6,550 nucleotides of DNA from an uncultured Solirubrobacteraceae bacterium (GCA_955652345.1 CATPBV010000140.1:1-6550); one strand, 5' to 3'; positions 1 to 5,831 are shown, counted from the stretch's first letter. Translations and numbers: made by a program. The notes: generated by a model from the sequence alone, not told the origin.

Positions 1-246
1 CTTCCTTATCAGAGAAGCGTCCTACGGCGGAGATCGTGCGAACCGCGTCATCACGACCTGTCTGACGACCACCTCTCGAAGCTCGAGCGGGCCACTCTCC
101 GTAGCCCGTGTAGGGAAAGATTAGGGAAAGACGACCCGGCTGAGAGGGCTTTTGCTGGCCCGCGTTGACCCACGTTGAAGGGCCGCCGCACCGGTCGCCC
201 GAAGCGGCTAATTCCCTGCAGACGTGCCGGAAACTGCTGTCCTTAG
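1..246. other. Left flank with no assignable gene, abutting a tRNA-Ser 3' end
   Basis: No convincing gene is visible. Plus frame 1 is open from the window edge to a TGA at 166-168, and plus frame 2 to a TAG at 122-124; neither translation resembles a family I know. On the minus strand one frame is open across the whole stretch (82 codons) but has no ATG or GTG start, so it is probably chance. Base composition looks less GC-rich than the genes to the right. The stretch sits immediately downstream of the tRNA-Ser(CGA) 3' end, a common integration position, so it could be the edge of an acquired element or plain intergenic DNA. A 5-bp inverted repeat (182-186 with 204-208) has no T-run and is not a convincing terminator. 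Confidence 0.4.
111..131. repeat. Tandem direct repeat of TAGGGAAAGA (period 11)
   Basis: TAGGGAAAGA occurs at 111-120 and again at 122-131, separated by one T. This gives two exact copies with an 11-base period, close to one helical turn. It could be a pair of protein-binding half-sites (for example an accessory site of a recombinase or regulator) or a chance duplication. Nothing nearby decides between these. Confidence 0.6.
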
Positions 247-335
247 CGGAGAGGGAGGGATTCGAACCCTCGATGGACGGAACCGCCCATACCGGTTTTC
301 GAGACCGGCGCATTCAACCGCTCTGCCACCTCTCC
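247..335 (-). tRNA. tRNA-Ser, anticodon CGA
   Basis: Read on the minus strand this is an 89-nt class II tRNA. The acceptor stem GGAGAGG (329-335) pairs perfectly with CCTCTCC (248-254) and is followed by discriminator base G (247). The T arm is GAGGG/CCCTC around a TTCGAAT loop. The anticodon stem CCGGT/ACCGG encloses loop CTCGAAA, so the anticodon is CGA and the tRNA reads UCG serine codons. A long variable arm with its own stem (TGGGCG.../...CGTCCA) is the hallmark of serine tRNAs. The bases after the discriminator are CTA, so the 3' CCA is not encoded and must be added after transcription. Its acceptor stem is identical to that of the second tRNA-Ser in this window. Confidence 0.97.
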
Positions 336-350
336 GGACAGGCCCTTGAC

Positions 351-356
351 AAGTTA
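351..356 (-). promoter_or_regulatory. Possible -10 box for tRNA-Ser(CGA)
   Basis: On the minus strand TAACTT fits the TAnnnT -10 pattern and ends 15 nt before the first base of the tRNA. This would give a short leader typical of tRNA transcripts. No good -35 lies 16-18 bases upstream, and the match is weak. The gap between the YqcC-like stop and the tRNA (336-412) also holds a GGGCT/AGCCC hairpin (380-384 with 391-395) without a T-tract, so read-through from the lipid operon into the tRNA is also possible. Confidence 0.25.
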
Positions 357-412
357 GTGCAAGGCGAGGGGCAATGGCCGGGCTCGGACCAGCCCACGCG
401 GACGCCGGGCGG

Positions 413-733
413 TCAGCCGCGTACGAGCGCGTCGAGCTCGGCCAGCGCCTCGAGCAGCCCGTCGCTGTCCGGGACGCCGTCGAGCTCCCGAGCTGCCCGG
501 GTAGCCACCTCACTGTGCGGCGGCGGATCCTCCGCCCCACTCGCGACAGCTCGCAGACGCGCGCACAGGATGTACTCGAGCCACTGCCCGAACGTCATCT
601 GGTCCTCCTCGCCGAAGGCCGACGTCGCCGGCCTCGCCGGCGGCGGCCCGCCGATCCCGCAAGCTCGCACCGACGCCTCGATCCGATCAGCGAGCTCGCC
701 ATAGGCGACCCGGTCGGGTCCGGCAGCACTCAC
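413..733 (-). CDS. Small YqcC/DUF446-like protein, second gene of the acyl-CoA ligase operon
   Basis: This is a 106-residue protein starting at a GTG (731-733) that overlaps the TGA of the upstream acyl-CoA ligase (730-732). The GTGA junction is typical of translational coupling. The C-terminal two thirds resemble E. coli YqcC (DUF446, about 109 residues). A stretch MTFGQWLEYILCARL (residues 46-60) matches the YqcC pattern of an acidic-hydrophobic lead-in, then WLQWV and an arginine-containing helix. A P-rich linker (70-72) follows, then an ExxxxAxxEL helix. It ends with ALAELDALV (96-104), matching the ALxELExLDALF-like end of YqcC. No signal peptide or membrane segment is visible, so it is probably cytoplasmic. 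DUF446 proteins have no established function. The operon position suggests a role linked to the ligase, but that is inference. Family recognition is from memory of the E. coli sequence; the reading frame itself is well supported by the overlap. Confidence 0.68.
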   Translation of the reverse strand: MSAAGPDRVAYGELADRIEASVRACGIGGPPPARPATSAFGEEDQMTFGQWLEYILCARLRAVASGAEDPPPHSEVATRAARELDGVPDSDGLLEALAELDALVRG

Positions 734-2379
734 GAAGTGCCGCTTGAAACCGCCGCCGCCGTCGTGTCGGCGGCGAAGCGCTCCCGCAGAGCGAGCTTCT
801 TGAACTTCCCGGTGGCCGTTCGTGGGATCGACTCCACGAACTCCACTCGCTCCGGCACTTGCCACTTGGCGAACTGACCAGAGAGGTGGCTGCACAGCTC
901 CTCGGCAGTCGCATGCCCGCCCTCGTTCAGCACGACCACCGCCATCGGCCGCTCGCCCCAGCGCTCGTCGGGAATCGCTATCACCGCCGCCTCCGCGACG
1001 GCAGAATGCGCCATCAGGTGGTTCTCGAGATCGACCGAGGAGATCCACTCGCCGCCCGACTTGACCAGATCCTTCGAGCGGTCGCAGATCCGGATGCAGC
1101 CACGCGCGTCGAGCTTCACCACATCGCCCGTCTTGAACCAGCCGTCGTCGGTGAACCGGTCCGCACCGAGGCCGTGGTGATACGACGCCGCGACCCACGG
1201 CCCGCGCACCTCGAGCTCGCCCATCGCCGAATCGTCCCACGGGATCAGCTCCCCGTCCTCCCCGCGCGCCCTGATCTCGACAAACGGAGACGGAATGCCC
1301 TGACGCGCACGGTACTCGTACTGCTCCTCCGCCCCTGCGTCGAACAGATCGGCGGCCAGGCGGTTGACACTCCCGAGCGGAGAGGTCTCCGTCATGCCCC
1401 ACGCCTGAACGACGGTGAGGCCATGGCGGTCGAAGCCCTCGAGCATGCTCCTCGGCACGGCAGATCCACCGACGATCAGCCGCTCCAGAGCCGAGAGATC
1501 CCAGCGGCCGGGCTCGGCGTCGAGCGCCTGGAGCACCGCCATCCACACGGTCGGCACCCCCGCGGTCATCGTGACCTTCTCGTCGGCCAGCAGGTCGAGC
1601 ACGCTCACCGCGTCGAGCTTCGGTCCCGGAAGCACGAGCGCGGCGCCGGAGAACGCAGCGATGTACGGAATGCCCCAGGCGTTCACGTGGAACATCGGCA
1701 CGACCGGGAGAATCGTGTCGCGCGACGAGAGACCCATCTGATCGGGTAGCGCGGCGACGAGCGAGTGCAGGACGAGCGCGCGGTGCGAGTAGACGACACC
1801 CTTGGGCCGCCCAGTCGTGCCCGACGTGTAACACATCGCTGACGCCTGCCCTTCGCTGAGCTCGGGCCAGCTCATCGGCCCCGCGGCTGAGAGCAGCACG
1901 TCGTAGTCGAGTGTCCCCTCCGGCAGCGAGCCAGAGCGGGAGACGACGATCACGTGCTCGAAGCGGTGATCGGCGCGGAACGAGTCGAGCACCGGGAGCA
2001 GCGACTCATCGACCACAACCACGCGGTCCTCGGCATCGCCGACGATGAACGCCAGCTCGTCCCGATGTAGCCGCGGATTGACCGTATGGATCACCGCGCC
2101 CATCAGAGGCACGCCGAAGTACAGCTCCAGGTGCTCGGGCTGGTTCCAGAGGAGCGTCGCTACGCGGTCGCCGTCGCGGATACCAAGCGCTCGGAGCGCG
2201 GACGACAGTTGCCGGGCCCGCTGAACGCACGCTCCGAGCGTCGTCCGGTGAATCGTTCCGTCCGGCCGCCGCGAGACGACCTTGCGCGCTGCGCTGAACT
2301 GCCCGGCCCGCTCGATGACAGCGGTCAGCGACAGCTGGTAGTCGTCCATCATCAGGCCACGCATTGCCGCCTCGGTCAT
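730..2379 (-). CDS. AlkK-like medium/long-chain fatty acyl-CoA ligase (AMP-forming)
   Basis: The 549-residue product is a cytosolic adenylate-forming enzyme that activates a fatty acid with ATP to acyl-AMP and transfers it to coenzyme A. All core motifs are present: the phosphate-binding loop YTSGTTGRPKG (184-194), WGMTET (327-332), WFKTGD (414-419), the hinge region RSKDLVKSGGEWIS (434-447), and near the C-terminus RTATGKFKK with catalytic Lys525. The N-terminal MRGLMMDDYQLSLTAVIERA is typical of the AlkK-like subgroup, and the length is normal. I chose the ATG at 2377-2379 because GAGGAG (2387-2392) lies 7 nt upstream of it. The reading frame is open further upstream, but that extension is low-complexity and runs into the divergent promoter region. 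An ATG at 2362-2364 is the alternative start. Chain-length specificity cannot be read from the sequence. It heads an operon with the YqcC-like gene and is divergent from an AGPS-like oxidase. Confidence 0.95.
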   Translation of the reverse strand: MTEAAMRGLMMDDYQLSLTAVIERAGQFSAARKVVSRRPDGTIHRTTLGACVQRARQLSSALRALGIRDGDRVATLLWNQPEHLELYFGVPLMGAVIHTVNPRLHRDELAFIVGDAEDRVVVVDESLLPVLDSFRADHRFEHVIVVSRSGSLPEGTLDYDVLLSAAGPMSWPELSEGQASAMCYTSGTTGRPKGVVYSHRALVLHSLVAALPDQMGLSSRDTILPVVPMFHVNAWGIPYIAAFSGAALVLPGPKLDAVSVLDLLADEKVTMTAGVPTVWMAVLQALDAEPGRWDLSALERLIVGGSAVPRSMLEGFDRHGLTVVQAWGMTETSPLGSVNRLAADLFDAGAEEQYEYRARQGIPSPFVEIRARGEDGELIPWDDSAMGELEVRGPWVAASYHHGLGADRFTDDGWFKTGDVVKLDARGCIRICDRSKDLVKSGGEWISSVDLENHLMAHSAVAEAAVIAIPDERWGERPMAVVVLNEGGHATAEELCSHLSGQFAKWQVPERVEFVESIPRTATGKFKKLALRERFAADTTAAAVSSGTS

Positions 2380-2386
2380 CGCTGTA

Positions 2387-2392
2387 CTCCTC
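2387..2392 (-). promoter_or_regulatory. Shine-Dalgarno site fixing the acyl-CoA ligase start
   Basis: On the minus strand GAGGAG lies 7 nt upstream of the ATG at 2377-2379. It is the only strong ribosome-binding site near any protein start in the window and decides the start of the ligase against longer in-frame options. Confidence 0.8.
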
Positions 2393-2415
2393 GCTCGGAA
2401 CATCGCATCGGGGAA

Positions 2416-2444
2416 AGCATGAGGCTCCCGCGCGGACGGTGCAA
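2416..2444 (-). promoter_or_regulatory. Candidate promoter of the acyl-CoA ligase operon
   Basis: On the minus strand TTGCAC (2439-2444) and CATGCT (2416-2421) are separated by exactly 17 bases (2422-2438). Transcription from it would start near 2409 and leave a leader of about 30 nt containing the GAGGAG ribosome-binding site. Each hexamer matches the sigma-70-type consensus at only three of six positions, so the spacing and position carry the call. The rest of the 140-base divergent region (2380-2519) shows no clear palindromic operator. Confidence 0.4.
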
Positions 2445-2519
2445 GCTCCGGCACGGATGATCGCGACTCGGACGGCGCTGACGCCAGCGCGGACCGACCG
2501 ACATCATTGCGCCGTGCCC

Positions 2520-4142
2520 ATGACCCCGGCCCGACCCTCCGACCCGTACCCCGACATCTCGTGGTGGGGGTGGGGCGACCCGGCACAGATACCAACGCTC
2601 GGAGCTGACGTGCGCCGGCTTCTCGCAGACGCGCTGGGAGTCACGGGCGGCGATGCAACGGAGTCGCCGGCACTCGCCGCAGTCCGCCTCCCTCCGCTCA
2701 GACTCGCGACGGGCGCCGCTCGCGAGCTGGCGTCGATCGTCGGCAGCGACAACGCGCTTACGGACGACGAGTCGCGCATTCGCCATACGCGCGGCAAGTC
2801 GACCCCCGATCTGCTGCGCCTGCGCGCGGGTGACGCGACGGGTGCGCCGGATCTCGTGCTGCTTCCGGGCTCGCACGACGAGGTGCTCGAACTGCTTGCG
2901 CTCTGCACGCACCTGCGGGTCGCGGTCGTTCCGTTCGGCGGGGGGACCTCGGTGGTCGGTGGGCTCGAACCATCCGCCGAGAGCTTCGCCGGCCTCGTCG
3001 CCTTGGACACGAGCCGCATGAACGCGCTGCTGGCCCTCGACGAGCGCTCACGCACTGCCACCCTGGAGCCGGGCCTCCGCGGCCCGCAGGCCGAGGCGTT
3101 GCTGGCCGAGCGCGGCTACACCCTCGGACACCACCCCCAGTCGTTCGAGTACGCCACCCTGGGCGGATTCGCCGCCGCGGGCTCGAGCGGTCAGGCCTCG
3201 TCCGGGTACGGGCGCTTCGATCGGCTCGTGCTGGCTCTCGAGGTCGCCACACCGGTGGGCACGCTGTCCCTTGGGCGGGCACCCGCGTCGGCCGCCGGCC
3301 CGGACCTGCGCCAGCTGATTCTCGGGTCCGAGGGCACGCTCGGCGTGATCACCGCGCTGACGCTCCAGGTGCGCCCGATCCCTCGCGCGCGCATCTATGA
3401 GGGGTGGCGGTTCAGCTCGTTCAGCGAGGGCGTGAGCGCGCTTCGGACGCTCGCCCAGGACGGTCCGCTCCCAACGGTTCTGCGCCTGTCCGACGAGGCG
3501 GAGACCGTGCTCAACCTCGCCCGGCCCGAGCAGCTCGCACGGTCAACCCGCGAGGGGGGATGTCTGGCGATCGTCGGCTACGAGGGCGCCGCCGAGGAGG
3601 TGGCGGCCCGGCGTGACGCCGCGACGCGGGTTCTCGACAGCGCCGGTGTAGGTCCTGATCTGGGCGCAGGAGAGGCGTGGGAGCGCGACCGCTATCGCGG
3701 GCCGTACTTGCGTGATGCGCTTCTCGGCGCCGGCGCTCTGGCGGAGACGATCGAGACCGTCAGCTTCTGGTCCTCTCTCCAGAGGGTGTACGAGACGGTT
3801 CGCACCGCACTCAGTGACTCGCTGACCGCCCAGGGCACTCCCCCTGTGATCCTGTGCCACGTATCCCACGTCTACCCAGCCGGAGCTTCGCTCTACTACA
3901 CCGTCGGCTGCGCGCAGCTCGAGGATCCGGTGACCCAATGGCGCACCGCCAAGCGCGCGGCGAGCGACGCGATCCTCCAGGCGGGCGCGTCGATCAGCCA
4001 CCATCACGGCGTCGGCATCGACCACCGCGCCTGGTTTGAGCGGGAGGTGGGCGAGCTTGCCGTGAATGTTCTGCGAAGCGCGAAGGCAGTGCTCGATCCC
4101 GCAGGGATCCTGAACCCCGGGATCCTGATCGACGCTCGGTGA
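2520..4142 (+). CDS. FAD-linked oxidase of the alkyldihydroxyacetonephosphate synthase (AGPS) type
   Basis: The 540-residue product has the two-domain layout of VAO/PCMH-type flavoproteins. The FAD-binding domain is roughly residues 107-289, with VVPFGGGTSVVGG (136-148), EPGLRGPQAE (183-192), HPQSFEYATLGG (205-216) and GSEGTLGVIT (269-278). The C-terminal domain has YYTVG (459-463), a triple histidine SISHHHGVG (491-499) and LDPAGILNPG (525-534). The HHH motif and preceding tyrosine are the catalytic hallmarks of AGPS, which swaps the acyl chain of acyl-DHAP for a fatty alcohol to form an ether bond. Bacterial homologues may act on other substrates. The start is uncertain: ATG 2520 places the typical WWGWG motif at residues 15-19, but no ribosome-binding site is visible. 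GTG 2514 and ATG 2457 are alternatives. The longest in-frame start at 2364 overlaps the divergent ligase and is unlikely. The divergent acyl-CoA ligase suggests a lipid role. Confidence 0.86.
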   Translation: MTPARPSDPYPDISWWGWGDPAQIPTLGADVRRLLADALGVTGGDATESPALAAVRLPPLRLATGAARELASIVGSDNALTDDESRIRHTRGKSTPDLLRLRAGDATGAPDLVLLPGSHDEVLELLALCTHLRVAVVPFGGGTSVVGGLEPSAESFAGLVALDTSRMNALLALDERSRTATLEPGLRGPQAEALLAERGYTLGHHPQSFEYATLGGFAAAGSSGQASSGYGRFDRLVLALEVATPVGTLSLGRAPASAAGPDLRQLILGSEGTLGVITALTLQVRPIPRARIYEGWRFSSFSEGVSALRTLAQDGPLPTVLRLSDEAETVLNLARPEQLARSTREGGCLAIVGYEGAAEEVAARRDAATRVLDSAGVGPDLGAGEAWERDRYRGPYLRDALLGAGALAETIETVSFWSSLQRVYETVRTALSDSLTAQGTPPVILCHVSHVYPAGASLYYTVGCAQLEDPVTQWRTAKRAASDAILQAGASISHHHGVGIDHRAWFEREVGELAVNVLRSAKAVLDPAGILNPGILIDAR

Positions 4143-4179
4143 CTGCCGCCGCGGTCGCACCACTTGCGGCCACGAGCGC

Positions 4180-4206
4180 CCCGCCGCAATCGCGGCTCAC
4201 GGCGGG
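4180..4206. repeat. 7-bp perfect inverted repeat upstream of the aminopeptidase promoter
   Basis: CCCGCCG (4180-4186) and CGGCGGG (4200-4206) form a perfect inverted repeat around a 13-nt spacer. It lies 38 nt past the AGPS-like stop codon and covers the position where a -35 element would fall for the TATGCT box at 4214-4219. It could be an operator or a transcript-end hairpin; there is no following T-run, so a classical terminator is not supported. Confidence 0.4.
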
Positions 4207-4213
4207 TCACCCG

Positions 4214-4219
4214 TATGCT
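4214..4219 (+). promoter_or_regulatory. -10 box for a probably leaderless aminopeptidase mRNA
   Basis: TATGCT fits TAnnnT and ends 8 nt before the GTG at 4228. That spacing puts the expected transcription start on or next to the first base of the start codon, as in leaderless mRNAs common in actinobacteria. No ribosome-binding site precedes either candidate start, which agrees with this reading. No good -35 hexamer is visible. Confidence 0.5.
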
Positions 4220-4227
4220 TGCGGTCG

Positions 4228-5442
4228 GTGACGACCCGGACCGACCAAGTGCCCGCCGTCGCCGCCTTGGCCGATCTGATCGTCCGTTTCGGTGCCAACG
4301 TCCAGCCCGACCAGATCGTCGCGATCTCGTCCGAGCCGGGCAAGGAGCCGCTCGCTCGCGAGGTTGCGGCAGCGGCCTACCGGCGCGGAGCCAAGTTCGT
4401 CGACCTGGCGGTGTTCGACATCCACCTCAAGCGTGCGCGCGCGCTCCACGCCTCGCCGGACACGCTCGAGTTCGTGCCTCCATGGTATGGCGAGCGGGAA
4501 CGCGCCCTCGGCGAGCACCGAGCCGCGATCGTGGCGTTCACCGGGCCGGTCGACCCGGATGTGATGAACGGAGTGGATCCCGAGCTCGCCGGGCGAGACA
4601 TGCTGCCGAGAGTCAAAGAGGCCGTCGAGGTCGTCAATCAGCGGACCACGAACTGGACCGTCGCTCCCTGTCCCACGGCGGGCTGGGCGAAGCTCGTCCA
4701 TCCCGATCTCGAGCCCGAAGAGGCACTGACGCGGCTGTGGGAGGAGGTCGCCCACGTCTGCAGGCTCGACATGGCTGATCCGGTGTCAGCCTGGGAGGAG
4801 CGCCTCGAGCAGCTGACCGGAGTCGCCGGCAGGCTGGACGCCCTGCATCTGACCAGCGTGCGATTCGAGGGTCCCGGAACGGACTTGGACATCGGACTGC
4901 TGCCCTCGAGCCGGTGGCTGTGCGCCACGCTCTCCACGGTCGATGGCATCGTGCACGCCCCGAACATCCCGACCGAGGAGGTGTTCGCGACGCCCGATCC
5001 AGAGCGCGTGGACGGAGTCGTGGCCGCGACCAAGCCGCTGTTCGTGTCGGGCGCGCTGATCACCGGGTTGCGCGTCCGGTTCGAGGGCGGTCGAGCCGTC
5101 GAGATCGACGCAGACCAGGGCGCCGATGTGCTGCGGACGCTCTCGAGACGGGATGCGGGTGCAAGCCGCCTGGGCGAAGTGGCGCTGGTCGACCGCGAGA
5201 GCCGGATCGGGTCGCTCGGAACGGTGTTCTTCGACACCCTGCTCGACGAGAACGCGGCCAGCCACATCGCCCTTGGCGATGGGCTCGACTTTGGGGTCGA
5301 GGACGAGGCGGACCGGGACCGCATCAATCGCAGTGCGCTGCATGTCGACTTCATGATCGGTAGCGATGACGTCGCGGTGACCGGCGTCAGGCATGACGGC
5401 AGCGATGTGCCGCTGCTCCGCGACGGCGCCTGGCAGCTCTAG
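4228..5442 (+). CDS. M29-family metallo-aminopeptidase (AmpS/AmpT type)
   Basis: The 404-residue product matches the M29 family, cytosolic metallo-exopeptidases that remove N-terminal amino acids and use a two-metal centre. Length and layout are normal: an N-terminal domain (about 1-200) containing EPGKEPLAREVAAAAYRRGA (36-55), then the catalytic domain. Predicted metal ligands, by family pattern, are Glu250 or Glu251 in NIPTEEVF, Glu317 in RLGEVALVD, His346 in ENAASHIALG, and His372 with Asp374 in HVDFMIGSDD. The position seven residues after His346, which I recall as the catalytic tyrosine in characterised members, is Leu353 here. I prefer GTG 4228 as start because a -10 box sits 8 nt before it; an in-frame TTG at 4219 would add three residues but overlaps that box. 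The gene follows the AGPS-like gene in the same direction but seems to have its own promoter. Substrate preference cannot be told. Confidence 0.92.
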   Translation: MTTRTDQVPAVAALADLIVRFGANVQPDQIVAISSEPGKEPLAREVAAAAYRRGAKFVDLAVFDIHLKRARALHASPDTLEFVPPWYGERERALGEHRAAIVAFTGPVDPDVMNGVDPELAGRDMLPRVKEAVEVVNQRTTNWTVAPCPTAGWAKLVHPDLEPEEALTRLWEEVAHVCRLDMADPVSAWEERLEQLTGVAGRLDALHLTSVRFEGPGTDLDIGLLPSSRWLCATLSTVDGIVHAPNIPTEEVFATPDPERVDGVVAATKPLFVSGALITGLRVRFEGGRAVEIDADQGADVLRTLSRRDAGASRLGEVALVDRESRIGSLGTVFFDTLLDENAASHIALGDGLDFGVEDEADRDRINRSALHVDFMIGSDDVAVTGVRHDGSDVPLLRDGAWQL

Positions 5443-5503
5443 GGCCCGAGCCGCCGGCACCCGACCAGCGCCTGAGCGCAGCCGGGCGCGAGCGAAGACG
5501 CGG

Positions 5504-5509
5504 TAGGCT
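5504..5509 (+). promoter_or_regulatory. -10 box for tRNA-Ser(GGA)
   Basis: TAGGCT fits the TAnnnT pattern and lies 13 nt before the first base of the tRNA, giving a leader of a few bases. It resembles the TATGCT box of the aminopeptidase gene. It falls in the 80-base gap after the aminopeptidase stop. No TTGACA-like -35 is seen 16-18 bases upstream. Confidence 0.45.
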
Positions 5510-5522
5510 AGTCCGGCGACCC

Positions 5523-5612
5523 GGAGAGGTGCCGGAGCGGTTGAACGGGCGCGACTGGAAATCGCGTAACGGGGGTCGACCTCGTTCGGGGGTTCGAATC
5601 CCCCCCTCTCCG
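5523..5612 (+). tRNA. tRNA-Ser, anticodon GGA
   Basis: This is a 90-nt class II tRNA. Acceptor GGAGAGG (5523-5529) pairs with CCTCTCC (5605-5611), with discriminator G at 5612. The anticodon stem CGCGA/TCGCG encloses loop CTGGAAA, so the anticodon is GGA, reading UCC and UCU serine codons. The long variable arm forms a 6-bp stem (ACGGGG with CCTCGT, one G-T pair). The T arm is GGGGG TTCGAAT CCCCC. The following bases are CTC, so CCA is not encoded. The acceptor stem is identical to that of the tRNA-Ser(CGA) at the left end, as expected for two substrates of the same synthetase. Confidence 0.97.
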
Positions 5613-5744
5613 CTCACGCATAGCCGCCGTCGCATGAGGCCGAACGTCGAGAATCACGCCCGTTTGGTCACCCGCGTGTTGGCCGCCGCCGATAGCTAAC
5701 CCGTGCGGGAGAGCTCAGCATCTGGGCGCGGCGGCGCGGCGACT
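5613..5744. other. Spacer between tRNA-Ser(GGA) and the structured leader
   Basis: No gene is supported here. There is a loose inverted repeat CACGC...GCGTG (about 5655-5678) with a 14-base loop but no T-run, so it is not a clear terminator. TAGCTA (5693-5698) is one base short of the TAnnnT pattern and would be placed to start transcription about 40 bases before the predicted leader hairpin; no matching -35 is seen. From about 5741 on the composition becomes visibly richer in A and T. Confidence 0.4.
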
Positions 5745-5831
5745 TTTGTGCGCAAATCCGTTGCAATTTACCAATCTCCGGTCGGACAAAACGTCCAAAG
5801 GCCGGTAGCGTTCTTCGACGATTTGCACAAA
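5745..5831 (+). ncRNA. Candidate structured 5' leader RNA (possible cis-regulatory element)
   Basis: This AT-richer stretch folds by eye into a nested structure. The outer stem pairs TTTGTGC+AAATC (5745-5751, 5754-5758, with GC 5752-5753 bulged) with GATTTGCACAAA (5820-5831), 12 pairs. It continues directly into CGTTGC (5759-5764) with GTAGCG (5805-5810), 6 pairs including two G-U, leaving TTCTTCGAC (5811-5819) bulged. Inside, GGTC (5780-5783) pairs with GGCC (5800-5803, one G-U), and GGAC (5784-5787) with GTCC (5793-5796) around loop AAAAC; AAA (5797-5799) is bulged. A 15-nt unpaired strand (5765-5779) could form a binding pocket. An alternative pairs TACC (5769-5772) with GGTA (5804-5807). 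It ends 59 nt before the zinc-ribbon/PAS start. It matches no riboswitch class I can name. The two outer arms could instead be a pair of DNA operator sites. Confidence 0.35.

Noticed and set aside
380..395. GGGCT/AGCCC hairpin as a terminator of the acyl-CoA ligase operon
   Set aside because: The stem is only 5 bp and no T-run follows on the minus strand.
165..704. Plus-strand open frame of 179 codons starting with TTG
   Set aside because: It runs through the antisense of tRNA-Ser(CGA) and of the YqcC-like gene, and its product is serine/alanine low-complexity.
859..1749. Long plus-strand open frame (296 codons)
   Set aside because: It lies entirely antisense to the acyl-CoA ligase, whose motifs are complete; the arginine-, proline- and histidine-rich product is a typical GC-rich shadow.
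734..1834. Upstream extension of the frame carrying the YqcC-like protein
   Set aside because: It lies within the acyl-CoA ligase on the same strand in another frame and is arginine/glycine-rich. Only the part after the GTG at 731-733 looks like a real protein.
2364..2519. N-terminal extension of the AGPS-like protein back to 2364
   Set aside because: It would overlap the start of the divergent acyl-CoA ligase and its promoter, and the added residues do not look like the family. The conserved WWGWG motif already lies near the N-terminus with the 2520 start.
4638..5354. Minus-strand open frame of 238 codons
   Set aside because: It is antisense to the M29 aminopeptidase, which has all metal ligands; the serine-rich product is a shadow of its codon bias.
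5761..5831. c-di-GMP-I (GEMM) riboswitch, suggested by the GGAC...AAAGGCC...GGTAGCG string
   Set aside because: There is no GNRA tetraloop, no GGGACGCAAAGCC-type core and no second GGGTTACC arm after GGTAGC. The resemblance is a few short strings only.
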